From Poecilobothrus nobilitatus (taxonomy: Eukaryota > Arthropoda > Insecta > Diptera > Dolichopodidae), in NCBI GenBank assembly GCA_947095535.1, contig OX352773.1, forward strand, positions 171,814,438 to 171,878,437: a stretch of 64,000 bases of DNA. Direction: 5' to 3'. The translations under genes were made by a program, and so were the position numbers. The first letter of the stretch is position 1, and each line of letters opens with the position of its first letter. The notes beneath the pieces are model-generated. The model was not told where the DNA came from. It was given only the letters and a program-made list of their open reading frames with translations, and did no database searches. This document shows, one piece after another, positions 1 to 12,100 of this stretch.

Positions 1-722
1 ATATATCTAATTCTTTCCAAAAAAAACTAAAAGAGCTAAATACCTAACTATAATTTAACGGTAATTTTTATAACCTAAAATCAGCAAATAACATTATTAT
101 CTAACAAAATAAGAAAAACTAGTAAATAAAAAAAAACAATATTATTTGATGCAAAACAAAATTTCAATAAAAAAAAAAAACAGCTTAGTATATAGATAAA
201 CTTCACACATTTTACATAATACATTCATCATTTATTTTAGTCAGGAGTGTTTTTCGTTTCTTACTCTGAGTAGAGTTTTTGCATTTATAGGATTAATTAC
301 AACACACACATGCAAAATTAACTTTACTCTACCATTTCGAAATGATTACAGTTAAATATGAATTTGAACTGTCAAAATCAAATAGGAACAGTTATTTATT
401 TTATTTCAAAAAAATGGAGCCTTCAAAAAAATTATAATTTTAAGAAGTATTATAAGTTTAACTGAACAATTTCGTTTACAATATTATTTTAATATGTAAG
501 TTTATAATAATAAAATTTGAAATAAAAAAAACAATAATGACACTTTATAAGACTTTGACATTTGTAACACTCATTAACTTTCCTCTCCCGAGTAGGATTA
601 AAAATTTTAAATCTGATAGTTCAAATTTGCATTTTGAAACGGTAAACTCTACTTCGGTTATTTCGATACAACAATTATTTGATATTTGTCTTAGAGTAAC
701 TCTCAACAAGTTGAGAGTAATG
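1..722. other. AT-rich sequence, nothing recognised
   Basis: Poly(A/T) tracts and short chance frames only, up to the inverted-repeat element at 723. Confidence 0.7.
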
Positions 723-1081
723 CAGCCCATACACAGCGGACTAGGTTGAAAACTTGGTACGCGGACTTGATAAGTTGTATCGTGTATGAGCAAGTTGTAA
801 AACCATTTTGATGGTTGAAAAGTTGGTTGGAAGAATATCAAAAAATTTTGATTTTTGTGGGCGGAGTTTTTGATTTGTAGTTGAGTTGTATCGTGTATGG
901 GCAAGTTGTACAACTTAAATGTACATTTTAACATTGAGATTTTTTGATTTGAGAAAATAATAAAAATATAAAGTATATAATTACAACGGTTGGATGATAG
1001 GTTTTGCGCGTAAGTGTGTGGTATGGTTCGTAAACCTGTTCAAGTACCAAGTTTACAACCTAATCCGCCGTGTATGGGCAG
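723..1081. mobile_element. MITE-like element with 38-bp terminal inverted repeats
   Basis: Left end 723-760 and right end 1044-1081 are inverted copies of a 38-bp sequence with four mismatches (outer bases CAGCCCATACAC and CTGCCCATACAC, inner end AAACTTGGTAC). The 359-bp element contains no coding sequence. Inside, CATACACGATACAAC occurs on the minus strand twice (near 775-789 and 885-899), the second preceded by the outer TGCCCATACAC motif, so a shorter related element seems nested within. A clean target duplication was not found. Confidence 0.7.
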
Positions 1082-1412
1082 TAAAAGAAACGAAACGGAC
1101 TCCAGCTGTGTTTTAAAAATAAAATATATAAAATATTTTGAAAAAACGGAATATTTTATTAAAAGGTGTAGTGCGGATAGTGTTCTGATTCAAAAAGCAG
1201 GAAAAAAAAATCCAATCGGAGTACAAACGTTATTGTACCGACCACGAGCAAAAATTCTAATTTGGGAACATGCTGTTTGGAACATAAATTCCAAATTAAG
1301 AAATAAAACTTGTTTAGGATTGTATAGAGAATATTTTATATACGTTACAAAAACAATTTTAGTAAAAGGAAAATTTAAAGATATAAATAATATGATAAAA
1401 TTAAATTTATAA
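1014..1412 (+). other. Open reading frame of unknown meaning, 132 codons
   Basis: The first 22 codons lie in the terminal repeat of the element at 723-1081, so the ATG belongs to mobile DNA. The remaining 110 codons are hydrophilic and not low-complexity (for example KKNPIGVQTLLYRPRAKILI). I recognise no family. At this composition a frame this long is unusual but can occur by chance somewhere in 64 kb. No splice or promoter evidence. Confidence 0.2.
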
Positions 1413-4400
1413 AATTATCTTTAGAAAACGTTGACATGTAATTGAGATTTTGGGATTTATTTTAGAAATAATATCCTTTTTGTCGTTGAAGACATATTTT
1501 TTTTTTACTCTCAAAAAAAAAAAAAAAAATTAAAACTTTTAAATATTACGTTGAGATATAAATAGTAGTTGAAATACTGTTAAAAATTACTTTACATTAA
1601 AGAAAAAGATTTTATAAAAGTTTCATATTTCAATTATGCCATTCATTTATATATCAAAGTTTTGTTCATAAAATTAAATTGGTTAAGTTTTACTTAATTT
1701 TATACATGTTTGATAAACTTCATTCTTCTATAGTTAATTTTTTTTTTTTTTAAATAACAAATAAACTTTTATAACACTCTTATACTAACAATATTTTCTG
1801 TTTAGCCTACATTTTAATGATTTAATCAATGATAAATTTTTTTTTTCGAAAAAATAACAAGACAATTTTCTTCATTTAATTTTTTTTTTTTTTTTTTAGC
1901 ACATTTTATCCTTTATAATTTATTTTCTATCTCTTCACAAAAAAAAAAAGTTATAAAATATTATTTTCTTTTTATATATCCATTTATAGTTTTATTTTTT
2001 ATTAGTATCCTATAGCTATAATGATTTTGTTTTGTCTCCATTATGTCTAGAAAATTTTGTTATATTTTATGCCTATGCCACACGATTTCTCGAAAATTTT
2101 TTTTCTAATTTTCATTTTCGTTTTTGTTTTTTATTTTTTTTTCTTTATTTTTTTTTTTTGTAGGAGTCATTGCATATACAATATATTGTACATACATATA
2201 CACGTATAAAATATTATGTGACCTCAATTTTTTGTAATAAATTTCTCCTACTTCGGAAATCATCGAAATTGCGTACACAAAAACAATCAAAAATTTTTTC
2301 TTTAAATTGAAAATTGTTGTTGTTTAACAATAGTAAATAAAAAAATTTTTTTTTTCCTATCAAAAACATATGAACTCATTAAAAAAACAAAAAACAAAAC
2401 ATTTTAAAGGGATGAAAAATTGAAGAAATAAAAAAATTTAATAAAAATAATGAGAGAAAGTTTAAATTACTTTTTAAGAAAAGAAGAAATTTCAGAGGAT
2501 AAATAAGAATATTGATTTGACAGAAAAAAAACAAACAAACATCAAACCAAAAAAAATAAGAAAAAAATTTAATAAAAATTAATAGTAATAAATAATACTG
2601 TATGTAGATTTCAGTACTTAAACTCATCTATCCTGTAAATATCCTGTAATCAAACCAAAAAGCTGACACAAATATTTTTTGCTTAGCAAAATATCATTAT
2701 TATTACAAAAAGTTTTACAATAAACTAAAAAAAAAAACAAAAAAAAAAAAAAATAAGAAAAAATTCAAAACAGAAAAATAATTAATGATGATAAAAGGGT
2801 CGTTGTTCACAGATGTCCTGAATTTTTTTTTTTTTGATTCGATCAATATATCAAAACAATAATTTTCTTTTTCTTGTTTAAAAATGATTGTAAATTTAAT
2901 TTTGATGGATAATTTAAATGAATACTTAATTGTAATGTTTTTTTTTTTTTTTTTATTTAAATATGTATTAATCGTTATTAATATGTATTAATTATTATTA
3001 ATCCAAAGAATTAAATAAAAAAAAAAATAATAATTTCGAAAATATAATTAAAAAAAAAAAAAAAATAAAAAAAAATAAATAAATAAATAAATAAAAATAA
3101 ATAAATATGTATATTTACCACAAAACATTAATTGATTATTTTAAATTATATTATTTAAGTTTTTTTATTAAGTTTTAGTAAATATAATTTAACTGAAGAT
3201 AACTAAATAAAAATTAACATGCATATTATTAATTTATAAAAAGTTTAATATACAAAATTAATAAATAAAAAATTTTAGTATTTAAATATAAATATAAATA
3301 TAAAATAAATATAAATAGAAATTATAAAAGTTAAAATGAAAATTCTATTATAAAATTTTTAATAATTTTAATTTTAAATTTGAAATTAGTTACAATTTTA
3401 ATAAATTTTATTCGATCATGCCGCTCCACTATTAATAGTCTTTTTAATAGTGATAATGACATTTTTTCTAACAAAAAACATTTTTTGACATTCTGATTTT
3501 TTTTTTTGTCATAAGGTACGTAAGATATTGTATATGATGAAACACAATTCTGACAATATTAATAAATATTAATTGGATTGCTCGAAAATTTTACGGATTT
3601 TAAAAACTATAAATATGGTCGAAACGCCTGTTACCATTATATAACTGATATAACCTATTATCGGCACAATTTAAAAAATTTTTTTTTTTTTTTTATTTTA
3701 AGCATGATAAAAATAATTTCAAAAATTATACTATGAGTGAAAAATTCAATAAAAATGTATTTAGTGTATGTAGAAAAGGAATTAATTAAAAAAAAAAATT
3801 ACCGACTATTTCTATAAGTAACGGTATATTATAAGTAACGATATAATAGCAATGATAATGCCGGAAATAGGATTTTTGAAAATTTCATGCACTGGTAGTA
3901 GAACTATTTGACTGGTGACTGTTAAAATTTACAAAACATTAAAAAGTATTTTATTTACACTTAAAATTTGTATTACAAATATGATTGTAAAAATTCAATA
4001 TTTAATAAAATCCATTTTTAATTAGAATTATAATTTCAAATTAAATTTTATAGACAAAATTGGAAAAAAAAAATCATAATATGCCGGTAATAGACGATTT
4101 TACCTTACATTATTTTCATTAAAAAAAAATAAAACAGTTGATATTTTTAATTTTTGATGCTTAAAAATAAATGTCAAATTCGGCCATGGCATCAGCCAAA
4201 AAAATAGAAAATATCTTAAATCGGCAACGTCTCAATTGAGTAAACATGAAAGTGAGTAAATACATAAGAATGCATTTGTTTTCCTTTTTTAGTCGCAAAT
4301 TTTTCGTCGATTATCGGAATTGTATTTATAACTTTAGGCACTAGTCATATTTTAGTTTAGATTTTATGATTAAAAATACTCTAACAAGAAATTTAAACAT

Positions 4401-6303
4401 TTTAACTTACAATATTTAAAAAATTAATCAACTAAAATGACAAAGAAATAAAAACGTCGTAACTTAAAACTAAAAAAAGTTGTCCTATACATGAAAAGAC
4501 ATTTTTCGGATACAATAACCTTTTTTTTTTTTTTTTTTTGAAAAAAGCGTTCTTTTGCGTTCATTGTATATTTCATTTCTTCTTCTATAAAAAAAAGTCG
4601 GACGCTTTTAAAAAAGACTAGTAAAGCGCGCACAGCCATTGTATTATTAATTGTATATGAATATTATTTTTTTTTTTTATAAATTTATTAATATAATATT
4701 ATTGTTATGAAAATAAAAATTTAAATGAAAATAAAATTATTAGATTTTTGTTTTTTTTGTTTTTTTCCAAAAATTATATTTATTTATTATAATTTAAATT
4801 AAAAAGTAGTTAAAACATGTAAGAAATAAACATTCAAATTAGTATATAAAATATAAATTTAAAATTTTAACATAAATTTAAATGTTATTGTCTCAAATAT
4901 ATGTTTATGATATTATTTTATATTCAACTTAATAAAATTAGTATTTGCTTTTTATATTAATATTTAAATTATATTAATTTATTAAATTTAATTTAAAAAA
5001 TATAAAAAGCATTATTAATTATATTATTAATTAATTAATTATTTAAAATTTATTTATTAAATTAATTTATTAATTAATTTCGTGTTGATTCAAATTAGAA
5101 GGAGAACACATACATAATATAGAATTTAGTCTTTTTTTTTTTTTTTTTTTGATTGTTAAAATACATACATATATATATATATAAACATAAAAATAATATA
5201 TATATAATATTAACATAAATCTGATTTTGTTAAAACAATTCGTTCAAAGCTTTCTTCAAATCTTGTATAATTCTGTCTTATTATATCAATAAATGAACCA
5301 TATAAACGATGGAATGTTTCATAATCAAGAACTAAAAAATATTTTTATTTTTATTTTTATTTTGTAATTAGTTATGTAAATAAAATAATTATGTATACAT
5401 TAAAAATTAAAAATATTCCAAAAAAAAGCATTTGTTTTTTTTTTAAAGCAATTAACAATTGTTTGCTTATTTGTTTTTCACTGTCACTCAAACTACATGT
5501 ATGGCTGTCATATATGGCTTAGAAAGTGACAGAACTTTTAAAAAGTGACAAATCTTTTAAAGATCTAAAATAGTGACAGGTTGTAGAATAACAAGTAACA
5601 GTTATAGAACCATCCACTGCAGAGTTATAATCTCCCAACGTCAAAAACAGTTCTATATTGAAAAGGTTATTTTTTAAGTCCTTTTGGATATTTTTAAATT
5701 TGCAATTTCTTATGGCCACCTTTATCTCCTATACACTTAAAGTTAGAAACTTTCAGATATATTCAAATCAACAAGAATTACTTTAGAGCAAAAAATTTTG
5801 TATTTCTACCGTTTGAGAGCTTTAAGAGATCAAAAATTAAAAATTAATTAATTTTAGAGACCTGGAGTTTGGAGCACTTGTCAACACTATCAGAATTAAG
5901 ATGTAAAATTTATTCTTCAAACATTAATATTTTTACAAATTTAATGTTAATGGTTTTTGTATAAATTATATATGGTTTACTTTAAATTGAAGAAGTGTCT
6001 CCAAATTTTTGATAATTTTCTTACGAAAAAGAAATCTAAGAAAAATTACAAATTTTGATGCAAGAATAGCCATCACTTTAAAATGCTTTTGTAAATTTTT
6101 TTTTTGTAAATGGAGGACACCTTAAAAAATGTTTTGAATTAACAAACGGCCTTGTTCTTTTGAATGATTTAAAGATAATAAAATATCTAAAAATTGGTTG
6201 GCTGGGAATTGAAAATTTACAATACTCCAGTGTAGATCAATTTTTTTTTGATTTTGATTGTGATTTGACAACAAAACAAAATCTGTTTTGTTAAATATAC
6301 CAT
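1413..6303. other. AT-rich sequence without recognised genes
   Basis: Low-complexity A/T sequence with a microsatellite at 3076. Between 3610 and 4110 the motif CCTATTATCGGCA and its inverse TGCCGG(A/T)AATAG recur, hinting at an old inverted-repeat element. GTGACAG motifs at about 23-30 bp spacing occur at 5523-5580. Confidence 0.6.
3076..3114. repeat. (AAAT)n microsatellite
   Basis: AAATAAATAAATAAATAAAT continues for about 39 bp with one AAAAT interruption. Similar short simple repeats are (AT)n at 49208-49228, 32097-32116 and 40096-40112, and (AAT)n at 46218-46236. Confidence 0.8.
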
Positions 6304-6416
6304 TTTTTACTTAAAAAATATTCAGTTAAAGTAGAAAATATTCACTTAAAGTAAAAAAGCTTTGAGTTAAAGTAAAAAATATTAATTTAAAGTAAAAAAG
6401 CTTTCAGTTAAAGTAT
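6304..6416. repeat. Minisatellite, ~20-bp units
   Basis: Five imperfect units of AGTTAAAGTAAAAAATATT, alternating with a form ending AAAAGCTTT (spacing about 20-21 bp, or a 42-bp higher-order unit). Confidence 0.75.
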
Positions 6417-7594
6417 AATGTATATGATGTAGAATAGTCGATAATTTAAAAAATAAATTTTACTCAAAAAAAAAAAACTGAACAGCAAAATAAAATTAAA
6501 ATATTAACAGCATCAAAATAAAATAAATATTAATATATTTATAATTTATACAAACAACAATAATAAAACTTTTTAGTTTTAAACTAATAATTTTGAAATA
6601 TTTCAGAGAACAAAACTCGAAAAATTAAAATAAGTTAAAAAGAATTGAACTCTTCAATTAAATAAAGAAATAAAAAACTCTATTATATATAAATAATAAA
6701 AACGAAAGTTCAAAACAAAAAAAAGAGATATTTTATTAAATATGTTTAACTATAATAATATAATAAAATTCAACTTACACAAAAAAAAATATACTAAAAC
6801 TAGTAAAAATAAATTTAACTAAAAAAAAAAACAAAATTTATAATTGCAAAAATTAATAAGTTTGCAAAAAAATTAAAGTAAATTAAGTACATTACAAAAT
6901 ATAACGTAAAACAAGTTATAGTTAAAAATAAGAAAAAAACAATAATAAAATAAAATTATTTAATTTCAAAAACTTAAAAATATTGTTAAAATAAAAATGA
7001 ATTAAAATAAAAGAGCCAGTTATTTTTAAAGTGACCTTTGGTTTTAACTTAAAAAAAAAAATATTTTTTTTCAAAAAAAAAAAAAAAATACTTATTAATT
7101 TTGAACAGTTTTTATATGACTGCTTCACTTTTCAAAATAACCAACTTATTAATATATTAAATTAATATTTATAAATTTTAGCTTCAGATTAATTTTTCTT
7201 TTTATTGATTGGCAACACTTTTAAACTAAATTTTAATTAAAATTTAATTGTTTTTAAGAATTCTTTCTTTTAATCTAACATTACTTTACCCTTAATAAAT
7301 TAACATTTTCTTAATACATATTATATATTATGTATATATGGTAACACTTTTTATTTTTAAAAAAAGAAACGATAACTAAATAAACTAAAAGAGATAATTT
7401 TGTAAATATTTTGTTCGAAAGGCGCGTGCTATTGAATTTTGTGTCAACGTATTAAAAGTTTTTTGCACATTAAGCAAAATAAAAAATGAACTGTGTGATG
7501 TTTCGTTAATGAATGTATGTATGTATGAATTAATTAAAAATTTATACGTTCTTCCATTCACCTTTTCAAAATGAAAGAATTAATGAAATTTATT
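6417..7594. other. AT-rich sequence, nothing recognised
   Basis: Extended A-rich stretch of the plus strand. Frames across it are low-complexity Lys/Phe/Asn. Confidence 0.65.
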
Positions 7595-7692
7595 TTTTAA
7601 ATGTAACTTATGTAACGATTCTAAATTAAACTGTAAAGAACAGTTTTAAATGTAACTTATGTAACGATTCTAAATTAAACTGTAAAGAACAG
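7595..7692. repeat. Perfect tandem duplication, 49-bp unit
   Basis: The unit running from TTTAAATGTAACTTATGTAA to CTGTAAAGAACAG occurs twice in direct succession with no visible difference, so the duplication is recent. Confidence 0.85.
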
Positions 7693-8093
7693 TATGTACT
7701 AAACTAACCCATAAAACCAACTAATCCAACTAATATCCGCAGAAAAACAATACGGGTAGTGCGAAGAATATGAAATTGTATTCTTCGAATTAAATTTATA
7801 TGGATGTGAAATACAAAAATGTTATTTCACATTTATGTATTTCACATGTATTGGATGTCTTTGTTTTTGATTCTGTTTTTAAACTAAACAGGAAACAAGG
7901 GAATAATTAAAAAGATTTCAATTTATACTACTGCATGTTATAACTTACTGATGGCTTAATCTTTATGCCAAATAGTAACAATGATAAAGATCATAATTAA
8001 TATTAATTCAAATAATAATAATAGCTGTTCACAGTGGAGCTGCTTTTAGTTATGACCTCTTGCAGGAAGGCGTTATATATATATATATTTTAT

Positions 8094-8275
8094 TTTTAGT
8101 GCATTTCTCGGCCACATAAATGTGAACAGGAAATTACACAGCCTTTCCTTTTCAGGCGTGGTTGTAAATGTCGTAAGGGGGAATTACTCTTACAACGTGT
8201 GTGGGATTCGAACCCACACTCCCTCGGTGTTTACAGCATATTTTATACCTTCTTACCCACTAGGCCACCAACGTG
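8094..8275 (-). mobile_element. tRNA-derived SINE, copy 1 (first of a tandem pair)
   Basis: Read on the minus strand the element starts with a tRNA-like head. A box TGGCCTAGTGGG lies at 8267-8256, and B box GGTTCGAATCC at 8214-8204 sits in a perfect T-arm (GTGGG, TTCGAAT loop, CCCAC). A body follows, containing TTTACAACCACGCCTGAAAA and GGAAATTACAC motifs read in reverse, and a tail near TGCACTAAAAATAAAA. These are RNA polymerase III internal promoters and a SINE layout. The anticodon arm is degenerate, so it is not a functional tRNA gene. Confidence 0.85.
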
Positions 8276-8281
8276 TTATAT

Positions 8282-8437
8282 CCACATAAATGTGAACAGG
8301 AAATTACACAGCCTTTCCTTTTCAGGCGTGGCTGTAAATGTTAAATAACTCTTACAACGTGTGTGGGATTCGAACCCACACTCCATCGGTGTTTACAGCA
8401 TATTTTATACCCTCTTACCCACTAGGCCACCAACGTG
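8282..8437 (-). mobile_element. tRNA-derived SINE, copy 2 (second of a tandem pair)
   Basis: Same orientation and consensus as the copy six bases away, with head, A and B boxes intact. It is truncated at its tail end (starts at CCACATAAATGTG) and lacks about 15 bp of body around the TCGTAAGGGGGAATT segment. Shared variants with its neighbour, such as CCAACGTG at the head end and TACAACGTG in the body, suggest the two arose by local duplication rather than by independent insertion. Confidence 0.85.
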
Positions 8438-8599
8438 TTTTATACTACTGCATGTTGTAACTGCTGATGACTTCGTCACTGTTAACAAAATAATAATAAT
8501 AATAGGTGAATTTATATTGTTGTCTTATAGTCCTACTCCTCAAATCAAAGTTTCCGTTCTCTTTTTTATTCCTAGTTCTACTCCCTATAGCAAATACAC

Positions 8600-8745
8600 T
8601 GCATGGATAGCTAAGCATATCATCCCATTATATTGGTTAAAGCAGGAGGAGGGTTTAGTCAGTAACAATAAAGTAATATATACTCAAGAGAATTGTCATG
8701 GTGTTTTTGAAATATATCCACCCCTAAGTATAGTACATTCACTAA
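8600..8745 (+). repeat. Diverged 3'-end copy of the LINE fragment
   Basis: CATCCCATTATATTGGTTAA, GCAGGAGGAGGGTTTAGTCA and ACTCAAGAGAATTGTCATGG parallel CATTCCATTATATTAGTCAA, GCGGAAGGTGGGTCTAGTGA and TATCAAGAGAGTATTCTTGA of the copy at 55087. A 129-codon ORF spanning the adjacent SINE and this repeat (8361-8750) is therefore composed of mobile DNA. Confidence 0.5.
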
Positions 8746-9060
8746 AGTAAGTACTAGTATGATGTTATTTTAAAAAAATTGTATGTGTTGTTTTACCAAA
8801 TATCTTTTTTTTTTTGTAAATAAAAAGTGTTACCAATTAATTATTTGAAATTATTTTTATGACATTAATATGACACTTAATTATTAATAATAACACGACT
8901 ACATTTTACTACAAAATTAAAAAAAAAAAAAAAAAATTAACAATAAAAAGAAAAAAATTAGCTTTAAATAATAATAATTATTAGTAAATTTTTTTATAAT
9001 ATGATAAAATATGAATATGACTTAGTAATTATATTAGATTTAAGTAAATGTATAGTTAAG

Positions 9061-9066
9061 TTTATT
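9061..9066 (-). promoter_or_regulatory. Possible polyadenylation signal AATAAA after the Pka-R2 stop
   Basis: AATAAA on the minus strand begins 7 nt after the TAA stop. In DNA this AT-rich such hexamers are frequent, and a 3' UTR this short would be unusual, so a more distal signal is as likely. Confidence 0.25.
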
Positions 9067-9073
9067 TCCCATT

Positions 9074-9198
9074 TTAGAATCTATTTGCAATTATATCTAA
9101 ACGCAAATCATCGTCTAAGTATTTGTAATTACGTATTCCACGTTTAATTAAATCAACACAAGGCCCTAAAAGCCTCTCAAAGCATCCAGTTTCTAATA
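9074..9198 (-). CDS. Pka-R2: Pka-R2 terminal exon: end of CNB-B and stop
   Basis: 125 bp, two bases, 40 codons and TAA. It encodes [20 protein letters not shown], matching the [14 protein letters not shown] signature of RII subunits at the correct spacing, then an atypical end, [20 protein letters not shown], where most RII proteins have a YE.QL.KIFG-type tail. The acceptor used is ACATGTAG; upstream of it on the coding strand is a run of about 15 A rather than a pyrimidine tract, so the acceptor is weak by eye, but phase and alignment to the family both support it. Confidence 0.88.
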
Positions 9199-12100
9199 CT
9201 ACATGTTTGCATTTTTTTTTTTTTTTTATGTTAAAATAGTTGCAAGCATTAGCAAAATTATTATGTTTTTGTTTTTTGTCAAATGCATAAAAGTTAAAAG
9301 AAAAACAAAATAACAATCAAAAATATGAAAATAAAAAGAAAACAAAATAATTAAAAATTAAAAAAAATGTATTAATTAGTAAAAAAAAAAAACAAAAAAA
9401 TTAAATTATATATATTAATATCAAAGCGTTTAAATTTTCATAGCAATATAATTAAAAAAATTTTTTTTTTTTATTTTATACTTACATGCCACTTTAACAT
9501 CAGAAATTGCAATAACTGATGCTGCTCTAGGTCTATGTGTAACCAATGCTAATTCACCAAAGTATGAACCTTTTTCTAATACATTAATTTCTATCTTATC
9601 ACCATCTGGTCTTGTCATTTGTACACGACAATTTCCCTCTTCAATAAAGTACATACCATCAGCAGCATCACCTTAAAATAATTATTTATAAAATTAAAAT
9701 AAAATAATTTTCCATTTTCTTAAGATTTCTTAAGTTTATATTTAAAAAATAATTTAATTTACCTTGTCTGATAATTTCTTCACCTGTTTTATATGTTTTA
9801 GATACAAGAGCATCAGCTAAATTCATTCTCTCATAATTCTATAAAGGTAAAGATTTTATTTATTTATTAAATTATTAATTTACATAATTTTTATTAAGAA
9901 TTTGGAAAATTACATATATCGTAAATTAAAAATTTAATATCGTAAATTTTAATAATTTGAAAATAAGATGGTATAATTAATATAGATTAGTTATATAGGA
10001 CAGAATAAGTTGAGGATTGATCTGTTGTTAAGTTAAAAATATAATTGAATATAAAGTACAGTTCTATTATATCTTTGGAAATAGATTCTTATAAAATCAT
10101 AAAAATATATTATTTAATTGTATAGTATATACATTTTATATATAAGTTTATAATGTGTAATCCGCCTGTTCCAATTTGTTTTCATTTGATCAGTTATCGT
10201 TATAATATTTATTTTTACTATATAGAGCAGCTACTCACTTAAAACGGTGAAATCATTGAAAAAAATAAATATAATTCGTATTAGTCTCACTCTATTCGTC
10301 CGTCCGACCGTCTGTTTATTTGAGATGGAGAAATGAAATTTTTATCATGGCCTATCCATATAATTTCTAATCAATATCAATTTCTTTAAAAAGAAAATAA
10401 ACTTTTTTATGATTACAATGCTACAGCTACACCAGTTTGAAAATGTCCTATTTTGAAATGTGGATATCTTACAGATTTTGCTTAACAATTTTTCAATCTA
10501 AAAATACGAAACTATACTGAATATCAATAACTACCTAGCTGATTTATATATAATCAATACCAAAATTATCATCTAATAAATCATTTCTAATAACTTCGGG
10601 CCGCTTTTAGATAGAATTTTATAATATTTTAAGAGAGAAAAAATTATTAATAATTATCGAAGAACTTTAATTTGTTTTCTACGTCTCCCTGTTTAAGAAC
10701 TATTATGGGTCAAAAATTTAAAGTTTACTATTTTTAGATACCTATTGACTTAAGTTAAAGATCTAGCATTAGTTATTAGCTCAGAATTACCTAAGTTACA
10801 TCAAATTTTTTTTTTTGTACTTGTGTCTGCTTAAGAGCTGGTTATTAAGGGACGAAAATAGAAAAATTTATATTTTTAGATACTTGTAAGTTGTAACCCC
10901 TTAAATGCTTAATAATAATGCATTATAAAGCGTAAATTGTACTTTACTTTGTTAAGTTTTGTCGCAAAATTTTAACATTTTTATTTACTATTGACTATTT
11001 CTATGTATATAAAATTATATAGAAGTTTTTGGAAGAAAAAAAGAAATTGTAATTAGTTAAATAACTTTTCTTACACTTCTTAACGATTCTTGTTTGTTCT
11101 ACTCCTTTACAGTTATATTTTCGATCTTTCTATTTATAGTCTCGAAAAATAAAAAAAAAAAAAATTTGTAAATTCAAATTATGTATACCTATAATAAAAC
11201 AATAACTTAAATTATGTACCTTCATTTCAGTTCAATTAAAATTATATTCGTTATCAATCAAAAATTTTTGAAATAATGACAGTAATCCGTTTATAAAATT
11301 TTTAAAACTTTTCGCTTTTAGAAGACAACAAATATAAAAAGAAAGCAAACATTTTTTTTTTCTTACAAAGTCTTATATTAAAAAAACCATCATCAAATCC
11401 TTTAACTTTCAAAAATTATTTCTATTAGTATCATAGATGTTTCAACAGTAACTTGTGCTGTTTTATACAATAGAACCTTTTCTTTATTCAACCAAATCAT
11501 TTTTGTTTGTTCTATCTTTTTTTATCACCCTTCAAAAGAAAAAAACTTCAAAGGGCTTTTTTTTTTTTTGAAACATTTTTTTTTTTTTTTTTGAGAATTC
11601 TCTCTATATTTTTATTTTTGTGTAATAGGGGTTGAAAAGGCTTATGTACTTGTACTTATGTGATTTTTTTTTATTATACAATCATATACACCTATAGATA
11701 TACGAATATAATGTAACGAATCTATGTTCTTTTTATAGACCTATTGCATTTATGCTGATGATGTTAATAACATAAAATTTTACAAAAAAAAAAAACGAAA
11801 AAGAATTTTGGAGTTGTATATCAATTACTCGAACTTGGTGCTCTAGATCAACAAAATTCTACTGAAGTCCTTGACTAAAGGTTTAACTTCTTTGCACAAA
11901 ATTTCAGATATCTAACTTCAATAAAGACTGAGTTATTTTTATATTAAAAAAAAATAAGTTGTATGGCAGCTACGCGAATTTGCCAACTAACAATTTTATA
12001 AAGATGAAATGGTAAAAATTTCAGAATTCCACCTTTTTTTGAGTTATCGTGTGGACAGACAGTCGAACGGAGCAAGAATATATATATACTTCTCATATTG

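Larger units (their letters stand above)
7923..8510. repeat. Duplicated flank around the SINE pair
   Basis: TTATACTACTGCATGTTATA at 7923 recurs with small changes at 8439 (TTTATACTACTGCATGTTGT). Both continue into CTGATG, a TAACAA stretch and an AATAATAATA run. The two SINEs lie between these copies. The arrangement fits a tandem duplication of a SINE with its flank followed by loss of part of one unit. Confidence 0.6.

Noticed and set aside
545..934. 129-codon minus-strand frame
   Set aside because: About half of it lies in the inverted-repeat element at 723-1081, and the repeated residues (YNL.IHDTTY) are translations of its internal repeats.
8204..8267. tRNA genes suggested by A and B boxes and a T-arm
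   Set aside because: The same head occurs in seven copies with a common non-tRNA body, and the anticodon and acceptor stems do not form. These are SINE heads.
8361..8750. 129-codon plus-strand frame beginning MWDSNPHS
   Set aside because: Its first part is the antisense of a SINE head (the GTGGGATTCGAACCCACA segment) and its last part a LINE 3' repeat, so it is an accidental frame through mobile DNA.
9430..9485. Read-through C-terminus of Pka-R2 after VAC
   Set aside because: A consensus GTAAGT donor and an in-phase exon encoding FERLLGPC show that splicing is the normal course; the read-through tail is low-complexity.
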